Origin: Mariprofundaceae bacterium
GTDB lineage: Bacteria; Pseudomonadota; Zetaproteobacteria; Mariprofundales; Mariprofundaceae
Reading direction: 5' to 3'
Assembly: GCA_030950875.1 (NCBI GenBank)
Contig: JAUZQS010000241.1
Coordinates: forward strand, 1-19,244
Length of the DNA stretch: 19,244 bases
The translations under genes and the position numbers were made by a program. Of this stretch, positions 16,964 through 19,244 are shown one piece after another (position 1 is the stretch's first letter; each line of letters opens with the position of its first letter). The notes below the pieces were generated by a model. The model was given only the letters and a program-made list of their open reading frames with translations, did not search any database and was not told where the DNA came from.

Positions 16964-18103
16964 GTGATTAAGACGCGCCAAGATTTATCACATGTGCAAC
17001 GTGCCATTGTAAAGATTGGTAGCTCGTTGTTGACTGATACGGAGACGGGGATTCGTATGTCCATGGTGGAGCATATTGCAGCACAAGTTCATGCCATGCA
17101 GCAGATGGGTGTGCAGGTGAGTATTGTATCATCTGGTGCTGTTGCGATTGGTTGCGTGCATCTTGGCTGGTTGGGCAAGACTTTGTCGGTACATGAAAAG
17201 CAGGCTGCGGCTGCAGTTGGACAATCTTGGTTGATGCAGTCGTATGGCAAGGCTTTTGCAAAATACAATACACAAGTAGCGCAGATGTTGTTGACCAAAG
17301 ATGACTTGCGTCATCGTAGACGTTACCTCAATGCCAGCAATACCAGCGAAACATTGTTCTCGGCAGGGGTTATTCCGATTGTTAATGAAAATGATACGGT
17401 CGTGGTCGAAGAAATTAAATTTGGTGACAATGATAATCTTGGTGCGTTGGTTGCGTTGATGGTCAATGCTGATTTACTGGTGATGATGACAGATGTGGAT
17501 GGCTTGTATGATGCCAATCCCAATCAGTACCAAGATGCTAAACGTTGTTCGATGGTTGATGATTTAAATGATGATGTGATGGCGATGGCTGGTGATAGTG
17601 ATAGCGAATTTGGTACAGGTGGCATGTTGAGTAAATTAACGGCTGCGAAAATTGCTACGCGTGGTGGCGTGGTTGCAGCAATTGTGAATGGGCAACAAAG
17701 GCATGTGCTGATAGATTTATTTTCGGCCAAAGATGTTGGAACGTTATTTCTATGTGGCGAGGATCGTCATAGTCGCCATCAACACTGGATTGCCGATGTG
17801 CTTCATGTCGCGGGCCAGTTGCATGTGGATGCTGGAGCAGCACAAGCGATTGTACATAAAGGGGCAAGTCTTTTGCCTATTGGTATGATAGATGTACAAG
17901 GTGACTTTGATAAAGGCGAATGTGTTGAGGTAGTCGCAGATTCTATGGTGATTGCACGAGGATTATGTAATTATAATTCAAAAGATTTAAGGCGTGTGCA
18001 GGGTCTCTCCAGTAAGGATATGGCAAAGACATTGGGCTACAAAGATTTTACATCGGTGATTCACCGAGATAATTTGGTGTTAAAGGTAAGAGGTAAGTCA
18101 TGA
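16964..18103 (+). CDS. proB: Glutamate 5-kinase
   Basis: This enzyme phosphorylates glutamate with ATP to glutamyl-5-phosphate, the first step of proline synthesis in the cytosol (379 aa). The kinase domain (about 1-265) shows K17-I-G-S-S, S56-[24 protein letters not shown]176-D-V-D-G-L-Y and G217[13 protein letters not shown]-terminal PUA domain (about 285-375) completes the E. coli-like form. I choose GTG 16964 because it follows AAGGAAGG and gives the family N-terminus. The open frame continues upstream to 16886, but that part overlaps obgE in another frame and looks unlike ProB. It sits four bases after obgE and overlaps proA by ATGA. Proline feedback inhibition is expected for the family. 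Confidence 0.93.
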   Translation: MIKTRQDLSHVQRAIVKIGSSLLTDTETGIRMSMVEHIAAQVHAMQQMGVQVSIVSSGAVAIGCVHLGWLGKTLSVHEKQAAAAVGQSWLMQSYGKAFAKYNTQVAQMLLTKDDLRHRRRYLNASNTSETLFSAGVIPIVNENDTVVVEEIKFGDNDNLGALVALMVNADLLVMMTDVDGLYDANPNQYQDAKRCSMVDDLNDDVMAMAGDSDSEFGTGGMLSKLTAAKIATRGGVVAAIVNGQQRHVLIDLFSAKDVGTLFLCGEDRHSRHQHWIADVLHVAGQLHVDAGAAQAIVHKGASLLPIGMIDVQGDFDKGECVEVVADSMVIARGLCNYNSKDLRRVQGLSSKDMAKTLGYKDFTSVIHRDNLVLKVRGKS

Positions 18104-19244
18104 GTGATGCAAAGCAAGTGATTGAGCAGTTGGGCATGAAAGCAAAAGCCGCCTCGCGTAAAATGCGGATGATTGAAACGCATGCCAAAGATGAAGCCTT
18201 GAACATGGCAGCTGCCTTATTGCGCGTGGAAATAAAGAGTGTGTTGGCTGCCAATGCCTTGGATATGCAGGCAGCAGATGAGAATAATCTTGAAGCTGCA
18301 TTGAAAGATCGTTTGGCACTAAATCCTCAGCGGGTGGAAGCTATGGCACAGGGTTTGGAAGAAATTGCCGCGTTGGCGGACCCTGTGGGAGCGATTTCGG
18401 ATCTGGTATATCGCCCATCGGGCATTCAAGTTGGGCATATGCGTGTGCCATTGGGTGTGATTGGGATTATTTATGAGTCTCGCCCGAATGTAACGGCTGA
18501 TGCCGCAGCGTTGTGTTTAAAATCTGGTAATGCAGTGATTTTGCGTGGTGGGTCTGAAGCGATTCATTCCAATCGTGCGATTGCGGCGATTTTTCGACGT
18601 GCATTACAAGAAGCTGGTGTGCCTGAAGATGCAGTACAATTGATAGATCAAACTGATCGTGCTCTGGTTGGCGCATTGTTGGCTGCTGAGCAATACGTGG
18701 ATGTGATTATTCCCCGTGGCGGGAAATCATTGGTGGCGCGGGTATCTGCGGATGCGAAAGTGCCAGTTATCAAACATTTAGATGGTATTTGCCATGTCTA
18801 TATTGATAAAGCTGCCGATGCGGATATGGCGGTGAACATTGCGATCAATGCCAAAACACACCGTTACGGTGTATGCAACGCCATGGAAACGTTATTGGTG
18901 CATCAAGATGCAGTGGCTTTATTGCCTCGTATTGTGAATGATTTGCTGGCAAAAGGTGTGGAAGTGCGCGGCTGTGAGAAAACCCAAGCTGCATGCGAAA
19001 GTTTGGATGTGCAGGCTGCCAATGATGAAGATTGGGCAACCGAATATTTAGCGGCTATTTTATCCATTAAAGTGGTGGCGTCATTGGATGAAGCCATGGA
19101 TCACATCGCTCAATATAGCTCGTCGCATACTGAAACCATTGTTACTGCCGATTATGCGACGGGGCAACGTTTCTTGCGCGAAGTGGATTCATCATCGGTG
19201 ATGTGGAATGCCAGCACACGTTTTGCCGATGGCTTTGAGTATGG
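18100..19244 (+). CDS. proA: Gamma-glutamyl phosphate reductase (partial, runs off the right edge)
   Basis: This enzyme reduces glutamyl-5-phosphate with NADPH to glutamate semialdehyde, the second step of proline synthesis. Its unstable substrate comes directly from ProB. The window holds 381 codons plus two bases, with no stop; E. coli ProA has 417 residues, so roughly 35-40 are missing at the C-terminus. Motifs include [30 protein letters not shown] (E126 onward), VDVIIPRGG and the catalytic-cysteine region [16 protein letters not shown] with C259. The start ATG at 18100 overlaps the proB stop, with AAGAGG at 18088-18093, so the two enzymes are probably made in coupled amounts. Confidence 0.95.
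   Translation, partial: MSDAKQVIEQLGMKAKAASRKMRMIETHAKDEALNMAAALLRVEIKSVLAANALDMQAADENNLEAALKDRLALNPQRVEAMAQGLEEIAALADPVGAISDLVYRPSGIQVGHMRVPLGVIGIIYESRPNVTADAAALCLKSGNAVILRGGSEAIHSNRAIAAIFRRALQEAGVPEDAVQLIDQTDRALVGALLAAEQYVDVIIPRGGKSLVARVSADAKVPVIKHLDGICHVYIDKAADADMAVNIAINAKTHRYGVCNAMETLLVHQDAVALLPRIVNDLLAKGVEVRGCEKTQAACESLDVQAANDEDWATEYLAAILSIKVVASLDEAMDHIAQYSSSHTETIVTADYATGQRFLREVDSSSVMWNASTRFADGFEY

Noticed and set aside
1..19244. CRISPR array, insertion sequence, toxin-antitoxin or defence system
   Set aside because: No spaced direct repeats, transposase motifs, flanking inverted repeats or unassigned genes were found. Nearly every base belongs to recognised housekeeping genes or short intergenic signals.

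Overview
The window is a compact stretch of bacterial housekeeping DNA, all read on the plus strand. By eye it is moderately AT-leaning, roughly mid-40s % G+C. The organism looks like a proteobacterium. The complex I locus has the full 14-gene nuoA-N order with separate nuoC and nuoD. The tmRNA tag begins ANDE, obgE has no long C-terminal extension, and the rplU-rpmA-obgE-proB-proA order is of proteobacterial type. I cannot fix the class. A beta-, gamma- or zetaproteobacterium would all fit, and no lineage-specific marker decides it.

Layout. Positions 2-350 hold ssrA (tmRNA), complete from acceptor stem to encoded CCA, followed by its own terminator. Positions 384-559 are a non-coding leader with a candidate promoter whose spacer contains a run of nine G, and a small hairpin. 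Positions 560-14859 are the nuo operon (A, B, C, D, E, F, G, H, I, J, K, L, M, N). Its genes overlap by 1-10 bases or lie 1-26 bases apart, with no foreign insertions. A terminator follows at 14881-14913. A second candidate promoter (14915-14943) then leads into rpmE, rplU and rpmA (ribosomal proteins L31, L21, L27), closed by a strong GNRA-loop terminator at 15790-15820. obgE (ribosome-assembly GTPase) follows, then proB four bases later, and proA, which overlaps proB by ATGA and runs off the right edge.

Function. The nuo genes encode a complete proton-pumping NADH:quinone oxidoreductase. NuoE, F and G form the NADH-oxidising module, with every expected Fe-S ligand visible, including the optional N7 set in NuoG. 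NuoB, C, D and I form the connecting quinone module. NuoA, H, J, K, L, M and N form the membrane proton-translocating arm. The second half combines ribosome building and rescue (L31, L21, L27, Obg) with the first two steps of proline synthesis.

I found no mobile element, CRISPR array, defence system or unknown gene. The most interesting item is the G9 tract inside the candidate nuo promoter, a possible phase-variable switch. After that come the atypical end of the tmRNA tag (-LAYAA) and a shared -10/discriminator sequence in front of nuoA and rpmE. Four likely starts lie inside longer open frames (nuoI, nuoM, rplU, proB).
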